The translations under genes and the position numbers were made by a program. Of a stretch of DNA of 64,000 bases, positions 1 through 8,307 are shown piece by piece (within the stretch, counting starts at the first letter, position 1; each line of letters starts with the position of its first letter). A model generated the notes under the pieces. The model saw only the letters and a list, made by a program, of their open reading frames with translations. It did no database searches and was not told where the DNA came from. This DNA comes from Dictyobacter arantiisoli (lineage in GTDB: Bacteria; Chloroflexota; Ktedonobacteria; Ktedonobacterales; Ktedonobacteraceae), in assembly GCF_008326305.1 (NCBI RefSeq), contig NZ_BIXY01000022.1, forward strand, positions 1 through 64,000, read 5' to 3'.

Positions 1-548
1 TCGACAAAATTGCAGGTCTCAATCACATGCTGACGCTTGCCTTGTCGACTTTGCTCAGGAGACACCGAGGTGATATCCTTAAAATCGACCTGGACTTCTT
101 CCAAGGGCGCTCGCGGCTCGTTGGGATGAGCAGGCTCCTGAGAGGGCGTTTGTAGACACCCCAGGACGTGGAGAAGCCTCCAAATGGTTCGTGTTGAGAG
201 AGGGAGCGCAAGGTTTGCCGCCTTCAGTTGGGGATCGCGCGGCAGATAGTAGAGCAAAGCTCGGGGACCGGGAACACGTCCGAGATTCTCTGGTGGATTG
301 AGGCGCATCTCAAGAATGCGTGTGGTCACCTGCCCATCCCAACGAAAGTAGGGGGCATGGTGAGCACGGGAACGGGAACACAACAGCAAAGGATCCGTGG
401 GATCCTCCTCTCTCAAACGTTTCCGCCACTTCTTGACCCAACTCACCGAGCGTCGGGTTATCTGAGCCAATTCCTGTGTCGAGATATCAGGCGCCTCCGC
501 AAGCGCATCGCGCAGCAGCGCTCGATCTCGCATCCATTCTTCTTCCAT
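1..548 (-). CDS. partial transposase/integrase with N-terminal HTH and DDE catalytic core (cut by window start)
   Basis: The minus strand is open from an ATG at 548 to the window edge, giving about 182 residues with no stop. A strong AGGAGG ribosome binding site lies just upstream of the ATG. The N-terminus has a helix-turn-helix typical of transposases (residues about 20-45, with TQELAQITRRSVSWVKKWRK). A linker follows, with GPRALLYYLP and STRTIWRLLHVLG. Then comes VQVDFKDI, which fits the strand carrying the first catalytic Asp of an RNase H-like integrase core. The second Asp and the Glu would lie left of the window. In family terms this resembles IS481/ISNCY-like transposases, but the exact IS family cannot be settled from half a protein. 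The inverted repeat at this end of the element was not identified. Confidence 0.75.
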   Translation of the reverse strand, partial: MEEEWMRDRALLRDALAEAPDISTQELAQITRRSVSWVKKWRKRLREEDPTDPLLLCSRSRAHHAPYFRWDGQVTTRILEMRLNPPENLGRVPGPRALLYYLPRDPQLKAANLALPLSTRTIWRLLHVLGCLQTPSQEPAHPNEPRAPLEEVQVDFKDITSVSPEQSRQGKRQHVIETCNFV

Positions 549-766
549 GGGCCCTTTCCTCCTTTGAAAACGATCATCACCCTCCTTTTCGTGGTAGTAT
601 ATCGCAGAAAGACAGGCTCCTTCTCACCCACCTCTGCAGATACGATGAGGGAAAACAGGGCCGGGTCTCGATGACGGAAAACCATACAGGCAGGGAGTTC
701 TTGCTTCACCTCCATTTGTTGGAGTAGGTGGACGTCGGGCCGCACCTACGTTTTCCGGCCTGAGGG

Positions 767-1747
767 CTAAGTTGGGTTCTCTTGTTCGCTTGTGGCTCGG
801 ATTTGCTGTTGCCAGGCGTAGAGGTATTGTAGATTCTCTTTGAAGTCGGGAGCAGCCTGCCAGGCGGCATAGGGGCCGGGAATGGCAATGGATAAAAGCT
901 GCTCTAGCGTGATGTTGGCGGCGATGGCCTGGGCGACCAGTTGCTGAAGATCATTGAAATATTGCAGCATGACATGGATGTCCTGTCCCGTTCCGACCGT
1001 GCCGTGGCCGGGGATCAGGGCTGTGAGCTGTAGCATGTCCAGGCGTGTCAGGATCTGCATCCATTCGGCGGGATTGCCATCGTTGAGGGCTGGATGATGG
1101 CCTGTCTGTACAAGATCGCCGACAAAGGCCAGTGCTAAATCTGGAAAATAGAACAGGGAATCGCTGGGACTGTGTCCGCCGCCAAAGGTGAGCAGGACGG
1201 CGCTGTGCTTACTACCGGCAAAGGCCAGACGACGCTCAAAGGTGACATCCGGCAGGCGGAACTGGAGCGTGGGGAGGGCTTCATGCACGGCTCGCAGCTC
1301 CCGGATGTAGAGAGAGCCGTCGCGTTGGATGGCTGGATCTGTTTCGTAGGCCAGCTCGCCCTCCAGTTGCTCGAAGGGTAGGGGATTAGCCCGCAGGCGT
1401 TCGACGCGCTCCGCACCGCTGGTACGCATCAGATTATAGGTTGTATCAGAGGCAAAAATAGTTGCACCCTCAAAAACTTGATTGCCAAACACATGATCCA
1501 TATGATGATGACTATTGATGACATATTTCACAGGACGTCCGGTCAAGTGTTCGGCAGCCTGACGCAAGCTGGCAGCGGCTTGTGGGGTACTAAATGTATC
1601 AAATACCAGCGTCTGCTCACCTAAATCCACAATACCCGCATTCGCTCGTGCGCCCGTACCCGCACGGGCCAGCGCGACATACAGCCCATCAGCAACCTGC
1701 TCAAGCGTGAAATAAGGTGAAGAGAAGGATGGAGAAGGATATCCCAT
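767..1747 (-). CDS. MBL-fold metallo-hydrolase
   Basis: The 326-residue protein has the metallo-beta-lactamase signature: INSHHHMDH at residues 78-85 (HxHxDH Zn ligands), a second His region GGGHSPSD, and a distal IPGHG. These give a dinuclear metal site for hydrolysis of an unidentified substrate. I place the start at 1747 (MGYPSPSF), which has an AGAGGAA ribosome binding site upstream. A start at 1882 is possible but adds 45 residues that do not look like the family N-terminus and has no clear ribosome binding site. No signal peptide is seen, so it is probably cytoplasmic. It lies downstream of the kinase gene on the same strand with a gap of about 140 bp, so the two could be cotranscribed. 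The substrate (lactone, thioester, beta-lactam or other) cannot be assigned. Confidence 0.85.
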   Translation of the reverse strand: MGYPSPSFSSPYFTLEQVADGLYVALARAGTGARANAGIVDLGEQTLVFDTFSTPQAAASLRQAAEHLTGRPVKYVINSHHHMDHVFGNQVFEGATIFASDTTYNLMRTSGAERVERLRANPLPFEQLEGELAYETDPAIQRDGSLYIRELRAVHEALPTLQFRLPDVTFERRLAFAGSKHSAVLLTFGGGHSPSDSLFYFPDLALAFVGDLVQTGHHPALNDGNPAEWMQILTRLDMLQLTALIPGHGTVGTGQDIHVMLQYFNDLQQLVAQAIAANITLEQLLSIAIPGPYAAWQAAPDFKENLQYLYAWQQQIRATSEQENPT

Positions 1748-1888
1748 GAAACATGTTCCTCTTGTCAAAATTAGTAAAGTGGCAAAAACCGCTTTCCGTC
1801 TCAGGGTACCACGAAGATGGTCAGAAAGCCAGGGATATATAAGAAATATACGTATAGAAAATGTAGAAGTTAGTAAATCCATCCTCTA

Positions 1889-3451
1889 TCAGGAGGGGAT
1901 TTTGCAGGTGCCTGTCTGGCCCACATCGATGGATAGATGTGGTTCAATGGTAAGGCCAGTATCCCGCTTACGAACAAGATAGTAGCCGGTATAGAGATTC
2001 ACGATTTGCTGGTTGAGATTGCTCATGTTGTCCTCAATGGCGTTGTCAGTGATGAAAACTCGGATGGTTCCATCAGCTTGCACATCAACGTTGCCGATAC
2101 TCAGACAGACATAATGGGTGTGTTGATAGTCCGGCAAGAGGGTCGCGTAGGAATTGATCTTTTGATATGCTGAGTCTAGCAACGCATAGGCAGCTGGATA
2201 GCTTTTATTGTTCCAATCTGTATAGTATTGCTCGACAATTTGGCGTGCCTGTTCAGTTATAAGCGGAGTTGCAGTAACCGTAGTTCCCGCCGTGTTTACA
2301 CTATATGAGTTCCCCCAACTGACAGAAGCAGTTTCAGCAGGTTGCCCCCAATGGATTCCCGAAGCGATAAAGAGTATAATACCAATCACAACAAAGGCTG
2401 CAATAGCAATCAGCCTGGGATTTCTCAACGATTGCGCGGTCATGGTGCTGGCAGGTCTGAGAGGGCGCGATCTGCGCGGCACATTGTCAGATGAAACTGG
2501 TTTGAGAGGCGTCGGTCGAACTGGCTCTCTCAACGGCTGAGAACGGCGCAATGGCTGAGAACGGCGCAATGGCTGAGAGGGTCGTGAAGAGCGTGAGGGC
2601 ATGGCATAGAGGGTCGGATCACTATGCAACTCATCATTCACTTGATTGACTGCCAGAGTAAATTCTTGTGCCGTTGCATACCGATCCCGACGATCTTCGG
2701 CAGTCGCTGTCTCAATCACAGCCTCTATTTCAGGTGTCAGCATTACACTACGTGCACTGGAATTTCGTGGTAGTTCACCTGTCAGCATCACATAGAGAAT
2801 AATGCCCAGGCTAAAAATATCCGCGCGCTGATCAATTTTCCTGCCATGTACTACCTCAGGAGCTGCATAGCCGCGTGTACCGAGAAATTCTCCCGCTTCA
2901 GTGAGTGTAGAACCTTCGAGATGAGCAATGCCAAAATCCGTCACAAAGAGGTGTCCCTGCTCATCGAGCAGTAAATTGCCAGGCTTGAGATCGCGATGGA
3001 TCACCCCCTGATCGTGCGCCAGAGTCAGAGCGCTGGCAATCTGTCGAATATAATACAAAGCTTCATGTAACTCCAGGCGTCCCTGCTGATCAATTTTATC
3101 TGCCAGCGTGATACCAGAAATATAAGGCATCACGAGATACGCCAGATTACCTGCTTCGACAGCTACCCCTGTATCATAGACCGGCACAATGTGAGAATGG
3201 GAGAGCTGCATGACCTCAGCTTCGCGGCGAAAGCGTTCCAAAAAACGGTTATACATATCATTTGTAATTGCCCATCTGGAATCTGGAAGGAGCATTTTGA
3301 TAGCCACCTCACACCCCTCATCGGGATCGAGATCGAGATCGAGATCATCCGCCTTAAAAACAACCCCCATCCCTCCCTGCCCAATAATCTCCTTCAAAGA
3401 GTAATGTCCGGCGATAGTCATACCTACTAATGCATCAGGATCAATATCCAT
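1889..3451 (-). CDS. membrane-anchored Ser/Thr protein kinase (PknB-type)
   Basis: This is a 520-residue protein with a complete Hanks-type kinase domain at about residues 17-275: glycine loop GQGGMGVVF (24-32), catalytic Lys in VAIKM (52), HRDLKPGN loop (Asp 154), DFG (172-174) and the APE-equivalent AAPEV. A low-complexity linker with repeated SQPLRR units follows. A single transmembrane segment (LIAIAAFVVIGIILF...) comes next, and then an extracellular C-terminal domain of about 140 residues that includes EQYYTDWNNKSYPAAYALL, an NTF2/DUF4878-like helix pattern. The start at 3451 has an AAGGAG ribosome binding site. The predicted role is a sensor kinase with an external input domain. The N-terminal lobe has an unusual Asp-rich insert (DLDLDLDPDEG) encoded by a short hexanucleotide repeat. 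The target proteins are unknown. Confidence 0.93.
   Translation of the reverse strand: MDIDPDALVGMTIAGHYSLKEIIGQGGMGVVFKADDLDLDLDPDEGCEVAIKMLLPDSRWAITNDMYNRFLERFRREAEVMQLSHSHIVPVYDTGVAVEAGNLAYLVMPYISGITLADKIDQQGRLELHEALYYIRQIASALTLAHDQGVIHRDLKPGNLLLDEQGHLFVTDFGIAHLEGSTLTEAGEFLGTRGYAAPEVVHGRKIDQRADIFSLGIILYVMLTGELPRNSSARSVMLTPEIEAVIETATAEDRRDRYATAQEFTLAVNQVNDELHSDPTLYAMPSRSSRPSQPLRRSQPLRRSQPLREPVRPTPLKPVSSDNVPRRSRPLRPASTMTAQSLRNPRLIAIAAFVVIGIILFIASGIHWGQPAETASVSWGNSYSVNTAGTTVTATPLITEQARQIVEQYYTDWNNKSYPAAYALLDSAYQKINSYATLLPDYQHTHYVCLSIGNVDVQADGTIRVFITDNAIEDNMSNLNQQIVNLYTGYYLVRKRDTGLTIEPHLSIDVGQTGTCKIPS
2530..2580 (-). repeat. short in-frame tandem repeat in kinase linker (SQPLRR units)
   Basis: An 18-bp unit (ctgagaacggcgcaatgg on the plus strand) is repeated head to tail with small degeneracies inside the kinase gene. 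It encodes about three copies of SQPLRR in the juxtamembrane linker. Length variation here would keep the reading frame. Confidence 0.7.
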
Positions 3452-3704
3452 AGTTACTCCTTGCCCAGAACGAAGTAGCTAGAGCGCAACATGTGGTTAT
3501 ACAAACAAGCACAACATATGAATAAAGTATACCTTATAGCTCACAATTTTGCGTAGGATAGCATCTTATCTACAAGATCCTGCCTGCCCTTAAAAATGTC
3601 TATTTCCTCTCTACAAATCACCGAATTATCCCTCATCAATTGAAGCAGGCAATGCCCAATAGCCATGCTCAACCCGCTCCAATTGTGGTTCGCGCGCTAT
3701 GCTA

Positions 3705-3724
3705 TATGGCTCGGCCGAGCCATA
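3705..3724. repeat. 20-bp perfect palindrome
   Basis: TATGGCTCGGCCGAGCCATA reads identically on both strands, with no spacer. It sits about 255 bp upstream of the kinase gene. It could be a dimeric regulator site or part of a decayed mobile element. Nothing in the sequence decides between these. Confidence 0.5.
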
Positions 3725-3965
3725 CTTATCAGATCCAGCCACCGATTGCTGTGCCACGCTCCTGATTGCAGGTATCCGAAAACTCTGCTACACTTCGAAA
3801 CTGATAAAACACGTAGATGCATTTTCTGCTGGAGTTGAAATTTATGTGCATCGCACAATAGACATAAGAAGGTATCAAGTTCAACAATCTCTAGGAGAGT
3901 GTCAGCCCCCCAATATCAGCGGGATCTTGCTGCTCACTGGCTGGCAGGCGCTGCACGCCTGCACC

Positions 3966-4026
3966 CTTTTTAGTGTATGGTGTCGGAAAAGTTCTTCGAA
4001 CTTTTCCGACACCATACACTAAAAAG
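3966..4026. terminator. perfect 28-bp hairpin with CTTCG loop, flanked by T/A tracts
   Basis: Arms 3966-3993 and 3999-4026 are exactly complementary over 28 bp around a 5-nt CTTCG loop. The outer ends are CTTTTT and AAAAAG, so either transcript would give a stem ending in U residues, as in a bidirectional rho-independent terminator. The only nearby upstream gene is the mannosidase, whose stop is about 140 bp away. The arm length is much greater than a normal terminator needs, so a MITE-like palindromic insertion is an alternative. Confidence 0.6.
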
Positions 4027-4109
4027 ATGTTTGAGCACCGCAGGTGCGAAAACTCATACACAGAGACTGTGGAGACCACGGGAGGCAGACACTTTGTAGG
4101 GGCAGGTAG

Positions 4110-4153
4110 AATCCATGTATCGGTCACCTTTATAGGTAGTCGATACATGGATT
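4110..4153 (-). terminator. stem-loop just downstream of the mannosidase stop
   Basis: Perfect 13-bp arms (4110-4122 and 4141-4153, AATCCATGTATCG and its complement) enclose an 18-nt loop. The loop contains a further ACCT/AGGT stem. It begins 11 bp past the mannosidase stop codon on the minus strand. There is no strong U tract directly after the stem, so it may be a 3' stabilising stem rather than a terminator by itself. Confidence 0.5.
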
Positions 4154-4164
4154 TCAGATGAGAT

Positions 4165-7100
4165 TTAGGCTTGCACCAGGCGCAAGGTAACGATCTCGTA
4201 GGGTTTGATCGAGAAGGTAACCTGTTTGCCGTGACTTTGCAGTCGCTCACCATTTTCCTCTAACAGGTTCGTATGCCAGGCTTCCGTCAGTTCAAAACCA
4301 GCGTTAAGGGTGACCTGACCACGACGGCGCTGACTCTCATAGAGCCGCACGATGATGCCATTACCATCTTCAGCACGCTTCACGGTCTCAATGACAACAT
4401 TAGGTGTGTCCACAGCCAATAAGGCCGGAACCTGCTGAGTGGCTGGAGAGCTACCCGTACGCTCAGGTGTGTATACAACCAATGGATCGTTGAGAGCATA
4501 GGCCGCGCCAATCGTCTCCTCATTCCAATTGCCAACGTGAGGCAGCAGACTATAGGTAAAGCAATGCTCACCCTGGTCAGCCTCTGGATCAGGATACGTT
4601 GGACTACGTAACAAGCTGATGCGAATTACATTGTCCTTAATATCATGACCATGTTTACAATCATTGAGTACACTAACCCCATAATCGCCTTCACTCAAAT
4701 CCACCCATTTCATTGAGCAGGTTTCAAATCTCGCCCAGTCCCAAGATGTATTACGATGCGTGGGACGCTGGACATTGCCCCATTGGATCTCGTATGTGGC
4801 AACAGGACTAAGAATATCAACCGGGAAGGCGACCTTGAGCAGGATGTGTTGCTCAATCCAGTTGATGTTTGTCTCGATGTCGAGGCGCGGACTGTTATAG
4901 CTGAGCGAGATACGCTGAGTGTAGTCGCTGTGCAGGATGCGGCGCTGAATCTCCAGGGTGGCACGCAACGGTCCAGCTTCAACGACGCGCACAGAGGTAG
5001 CAGGATCGGCCAGCCACTGTTTATCATCGTAGAAGATGTCGACATCCCAGGCATCCCAGCCCATGGGACGATCCTCAAATGCCTGGAACTGGTTCGCAAT
5101 CGCTCCTTCTGGCAACACTTCCCGCGCATGCACCTTGTCATAGATACGTGTGATGTCACCATCGCTGTTCAGCTCGATACGGATATATTTGTTCTCTAGC
5201 AGCTGTTCGGTGATGGTCAGTTCCGTATTCGGCTGTGAAAGCGTTCCCTCGACAACCTTGAGACCTTTGATGCTAAACGGCGCGACTGTTCCCGCATCGA
5301 TCCAGGTGCCGCTCTCGGTGGTCTGAGTTAAGACCGACTCACCGGTCTGGCTCTCCTGCAACTGCTGTCCGGCTAGTAGTGGCTGCGGCCAGAAGGCGAG
5401 ATCGGTACGAACAAAGGAGGTCGTGTTAGCCACCAGAACATCACCAGCAACATGTTCAGCAATCGCCTGCAAGGCGTTATCGCGTACGCTCTGACCCAGC
5501 TCAGCAATCTCGCGGTATTGCTGCTGCGACTCAACATAGACAGCGTTGATACTGCTGCCAGGAATAATGTCATGAAACTGATTTAAACAGATGAGTCGCC
5601 AGGCATGCATGATCGCATCCTGCGGATAGGTGTGGGCAGCATGCAACAGGGTCGCCTGTACCGCCAGGAACTCGGCATCGTGCATCAAGAATTCGCTTTT
5701 GCGATTGGCTCGCTTGTTACGGCTCTGCGTGGTATAGGTGCCACGATGATATTCCAGATACAGTTCACCATTCCAGGTGGGTAACTGAGCACCCGCGCTC
5801 TCTTCTAATTGACGGAAGAAAGAACCGACATCTCCCTGACGGGTCTTTGGGAAGGCGGGGAATTCGGCCATCTCACGGAGATTCTCAAGCATCTCACGGG
5901 TAGGACCACCACCACCATCCCCATGACCGAACGCCGTCAGGACAGGAGGAACGATGGTGCCATGACCAAGATCTTTCTGGCGGAAGTTGGTCCAGGTACC
6001 TAGAATATCTTCCGGTTCCGCCATAGCGTTATACGTACTGGCGTAGGCACTCCCCTTCTCAGGGGTAGGACTGAAATGAGTCAGAACACGTGTCCCATCA
6101 ATACCTTGCCACCAGAAACTATCATAAGGCAAGCGATTATATTGACTCCATCCAATCTTAATCGTAAAGAAATATTCCAGGCCCGCCTGCTTGATCAATT
6201 GTGGAAGAGCCCAGGCATAACCAAAGACATCCGGCAGCCAGAGGACCGGCGTATCGACGCCCTCACCAAAGTGCTCTTTGAAGAACGAACGTCCCAGCAA
6301 GAACTGGCGTGCCAGTGACTCAGGCCCGCTCAGATTACAATCTGCCTCAACCCACATGCCACCAGTGAGCTCCCAGCGACCCTCGGCCACACGCTGCTTG
6401 ATCGCCTCAAACAGGTCAGGATGATCCTGTCGAATGTAATCATACAACTGCGGCTGACTCTGCGTGAAGTGGTAATCTGGAAACTGCTCCATCAACCGAT
6501 GCACGGTATGGAAGGTGCGCGAGGATTTACGGCGCGTCTGACCCAGTGTCCAGAGCCAGGCGACATCAATATGAGCGTGACCAGTCGCCACAACCTCAAC
6601 ATCCAATGGAGCTCCAGCCTGAGCAATACCATCCTTCAAAGCCGCGTGAGCCTCGGCAACGCTATCATAGAAAGCAGTGCCAAAAGGCTCGCGGGTATCC
6701 AAAATCGTAAAGGCACGATCCAACGCATAGAGGAGTTTGCCACGGGCAGGCGTCTCTTCGGAAAGGGACTTTGCCGCACCAAGCGCCACGCGAGCCGTCG
6801 CAATGAAATCCCGCGTCGGCTGATCAATCTGAACGACTTCGCAGGGCTTCATGAGTAGCTGAGCGCCATACTCGCCATTAGCAGCGGTCCAGCCATGTAA
6901 CGCTAGCATATGCGACTGACCATCATGCCAATCCGCTCGCAAGGCGAATTCATGGTGGTGGCGATCGCAGGCCGCATAAGAAACTCCATCAATATATGCC
7001 AGAGCCTCTGGATGACTAAAATCGCCAGTCGTACCAATGGGCAGAGAAAGGGCCAGAGGTTGCCCTTTTTCCCACTCAGCAGGAATTTGGAAGGAGCTAC

Positions 7101-7323
7101 GCAACACAAAATTTTGCCGCCACTCGCCCCAATAGGCATAAGGCTCAATCACGTTCCAGGCGCTATCATCCACTTCAACCTCTACCGGGGGCTTCTCCAG
7201 TGGACCCATCAAGGGCAAAAAGCGGAATGCCGGAATAGTCTGACGACGGCGGTAGACTAGAGGCTCAATTAAGCTCAAACGTTGTGAGATTTTTTGGAGC
7301 GTCCAACGAATTTGGTGAAACAC
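4165..7323 (-). CDS. alpha-mannosidase, glycoside hydrolase family 38
   Basis: This 1052-residue protein matches the length and layout of bacterial GH38 enzymes. An N-terminal beta-rich domain precedes the catalytic domain, which opens with ATGHAHIDVAWLW (residues 247-259; His and Asp Zn ligands). VLWLPDVFGYAW carries the likely nucleophile Asp365. FGHGDGGGG and LNQFHDIIPGSS are further family motifs, and the C-terminal half is the large beta-sandwich region. It retains configuration while hydrolysing alpha-mannosides. No signal peptide is seen, so it is probably cytoplasmic and acts on imported oligosaccharides. The start codon is GTG, with an AAGGAG site 7 nt upstream. The gene stands alone and has no visible link with the NRPS locus. 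Confidence 0.93.
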   Translation of the reverse strand: MFHQIRWTLQKISQRLSLIEPLVYRRRQTIPAFRFLPLMGPLEKPPVEVEVDDSAWNVIEPYAYWGEWRQNFVLRSSFQIPAEWEKGQPLALSLPIGTTGDFSHPEALAYIDGVSYAACDRHHHEFALRADWHDGQSHMLALHGWTAANGEYGAQLLMKPCEVVQIDQPTRDFIATARVALGAAKSLSEETPARGKLLYALDRAFTILDTREPFGTAFYDSVAEAHAALKDGIAQAGAPLDVEVVATGHAHIDVAWLWTLGQTRRKSSRTFHTVHRLMEQFPDYHFTQSQPQLYDYIRQDHPDLFEAIKQRVAEGRWELTGGMWVEADCNLSGPESLARQFLLGRSFFKEHFGEGVDTPVLWLPDVFGYAWALPQLIKQAGLEYFFTIKIGWSQYNRLPYDSFWWQGIDGTRVLTHFSPTPEKGSAYASTYNAMAEPEDILGTWTNFRQKDLGHGTIVPPVLTAFGHGDGGGGPTREMLENLREMAEFPAFPKTRQGDVGSFFRQLEESAGAQLPTWNGELYLEYHRGTYTTQSRNKRANRKSEFLMHDAEFLAVQATLLHAAHTYPQDAIMHAWRLICLNQFHDIIPGSSINAVYVESQQQYREIAELGQSVRDNALQAIAEHVAGDVLVANTTSFVRTDLAFWPQPLLAGQQLQESQTGESVLTQTTESGTWIDAGTVAPFSIKGLKVVEGTLSQPNTELTITEQLLENKYIRIELNSDGDITRIYDKVHAREVLPEGAIANQFQAFEDRPMGWDAWDVDIFYDDKQWLADPATSVRVVEAGPLRATLEIQRRILHSDYTQRISLSYNSPRLDIETNINWIEQHILLKVAFPVDILSPVATYEIQWGNVQRPTHRNTSWDWARFETCSMKWVDLSEGDYGVSVLNDCKHGHDIKDNVIRISLLRSPTYPDPEADQGEHCFTYSLLPHVGNWNEETIGAAYALNDPLVVYTPERTGSSPATQQVPALLAVDTPNVVIETVKRAEDGNGIIVRLYESQRRRGQVTLNAGFELTEAWHTNLLEENGERLQSHGKQVTFSIKPYEIVTLRLVQA

Positions 7324-7560
7324 TATATACTCCTTAAAGAAAGGTATTGACTATAAGTATACCATAATCACTGATTACTTGCTCTTAATGATTCTAATAT
7401 GAAGTGTTGAGATTGAGCAAAGTATAGCACATATTCACATCACACCTTCCACGATGCTTACAAATAAGAGAAAACCTAACAATGATACTAGATTTTCTCT
7501 TTATCCTCCACAAGGTCATGGACCAAGCAACCTGGAGCTTCCTGAAGAGGATAAGAGACA

Positions 7561-7731
7561 TTAGCTTCCACTTTGTGCTTGCAGTTCTTCCTCTTGCGCG
7601 AGCCGGGGAAAACGCGAAAAAAAGTGTCGAGACTCCGTATAGCCAGCGAAGGTGATGGAGCCTCCGTGGAGGATGCGTTCGGCGATGATCTGCTGGAGCG
7701 CGAGCGCATTATTCGATTGTCGGCTGGGCAT
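7561..7731 (-). CDS. small hypothetical protein overlapping the end of the ArsR gene
   Basis: A 56-residue frame (MPSRQSNNALALQQIIAERILHG...) starts at 7731 and overlaps the 3' end of the arsR-like gene by 23 bp in another frame. The overlap would allow translational coupling. The ribosome binding site is weak and no family is recognised. An alternative frame covers 7488-7709. Coding status is uncertain. The neighbouring 7324-7560 spacer shows no other gene. Confidence 0.3.
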   Translation of the reverse strand: MPSRQSNNALALQQIIAERILHGGSITFAGYTESRHFFSRFPRLAQEEELQAQSGS

Positions 7732-8104
7732 GTATTTCCGTCCCTTTTTCTGATGCGTTGTGAGTGGTTTGACCAAGCTGATAGGCGGTGAGGATAGCGT
7801 TGAGCAGGCCAGGGAAGCGCGCGTCCAGATCGTCGCGGCGTATGCTGAGGAAGTTATAAGTTCCCACTGGCCGATTTCTCACGACGCCCGCTTCCCGTAA
7901 TACGCGGCAATGGTGGGAGAAGGTAGATTTGGCGATGATGGTTTCAAAGGTGCCGCAGCTTTTTTCAGTGAAATGTTGCTCGGCTGATCCAGCCAAAACT
8001 CCTGCCAAATCGACCACGATTTGCAGGCGAATCGGGTCGCTCAAAGCATAGAGGACCCCCGTCAACATGATATCGTCGCGGGTCGGATGGTAGAGTTGTC
8101 TCAT
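7709..8104 (-). CDS. ArsR-family winged-helix transcriptional regulator
   Basis: From the ATG at 8104 the protein has 131 residues: MRQLYHPTRDD, then ALSDPIRLQIVVDLAG, which is the standard ArsR first helix pair. The recognition-helix region is STFSHHCRVLREAGVVRNRPVGTYNFLSIRR, ending in the beta-wing. No metal-binding Cys cluster of the ELCVC type is visible, so it probably senses an organic ligand rather than arsenite. The longer frame up to 8230 would run through the promoter and is rejected. The gene is divergent to an MFS exporter, the classic arrangement in which the regulator represses both genes from a shared operator. The 8196-8227 palindrome is the candidate site. Confidence 0.88.
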   Translation of the reverse strand: MRQLYHPTRDDIMLTGVLYALSDPIRLQIVVDLAGVLAGSAEQHFTEKSCGTFETIIAKSTFSHHCRVLREAGVVRNRPVGTYNFLSIRRDDLDARFPGLLNAILTAYQLGQTTHNASEKGTEIHAQPTIE

Positions 8105-8170
8105 GATAGTATTTCCAATGCTGTCCTTCGCAAGGATGCGGAGCCAAAATTTGCTACTTCTAACTCTTGC

Positions 8171-8176
8171 ATTATA
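8171..8176 (-). promoter_or_regulatory. extended -10 box of the arsR-like gene
   Basis: On the minus strand the sequence TGCTATAAT gives a consensus -10 with a TG extension, about 65 bp upstream of the regulator start. No good -35 lies at 17 bp, which is normal for extended -10 promoters. Confidence 0.5.
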
Positions 8177-8195
8177 GCACAGGATCGGGTACAAT

Positions 8196-8227
8196 TTCCA
8201 TTGTTCGGTAATCGTAGAACAATGGAA
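8196..8227. promoter_or_regulatory. inverted-repeat operator candidate between arsR-like and MFS genes
   Basis: Arms TTCCATTGTTC (8196-8206) and GAACAATGGAA (8217-8227) are perfectly complementary around a 10-bp centre. Centre-to-centre spacing of about two helical turns fits a dimeric winged-helix repressor. It lies just upstream of the -10 of the regulator and about 80 bp before the exporter start. Confidence 0.55.
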
Positions 8228-8307
8228 CAAAGCCTCTCATCTGCTGATCTCTTCGTATGAATCAGAAGGGATCAACAAATGAGAAAAGCAGCAAGGAGAG
8301 AAGCCCT

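Larger units (their letters stand above)
3452..4164. other. intergenic region with several hairpins, no convincing gene
   Basis: This 713-bp spacer lies between the kinase start and the mannosidase stop. Its short open frames (for example 3699-4022) have no ribosome binding site or recognisable protein. It carries a 20-bp perfect palindrome (3705-3724), a 7-bp stem (3944-3962), a long perfect hairpin (3966-4026) and a 13-bp stem just downstream of the mannosidase gene (4110-4153). These are listed separately. Confidence 0.6.

Noticed and set aside
228-745. Several overlapping frames at the left edge
   Set aside because: They are shadows of the partial transposase frame (1-548 minus), which has an HTH, a catalytic Asp and a strong ribosome binding site.
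3699-4022. 107-residue plus-strand frame in the kinase-mannosidase spacer
   Set aside because: It runs through palindromes and the long hairpin, has no ribosome binding site and no recognisable protein.
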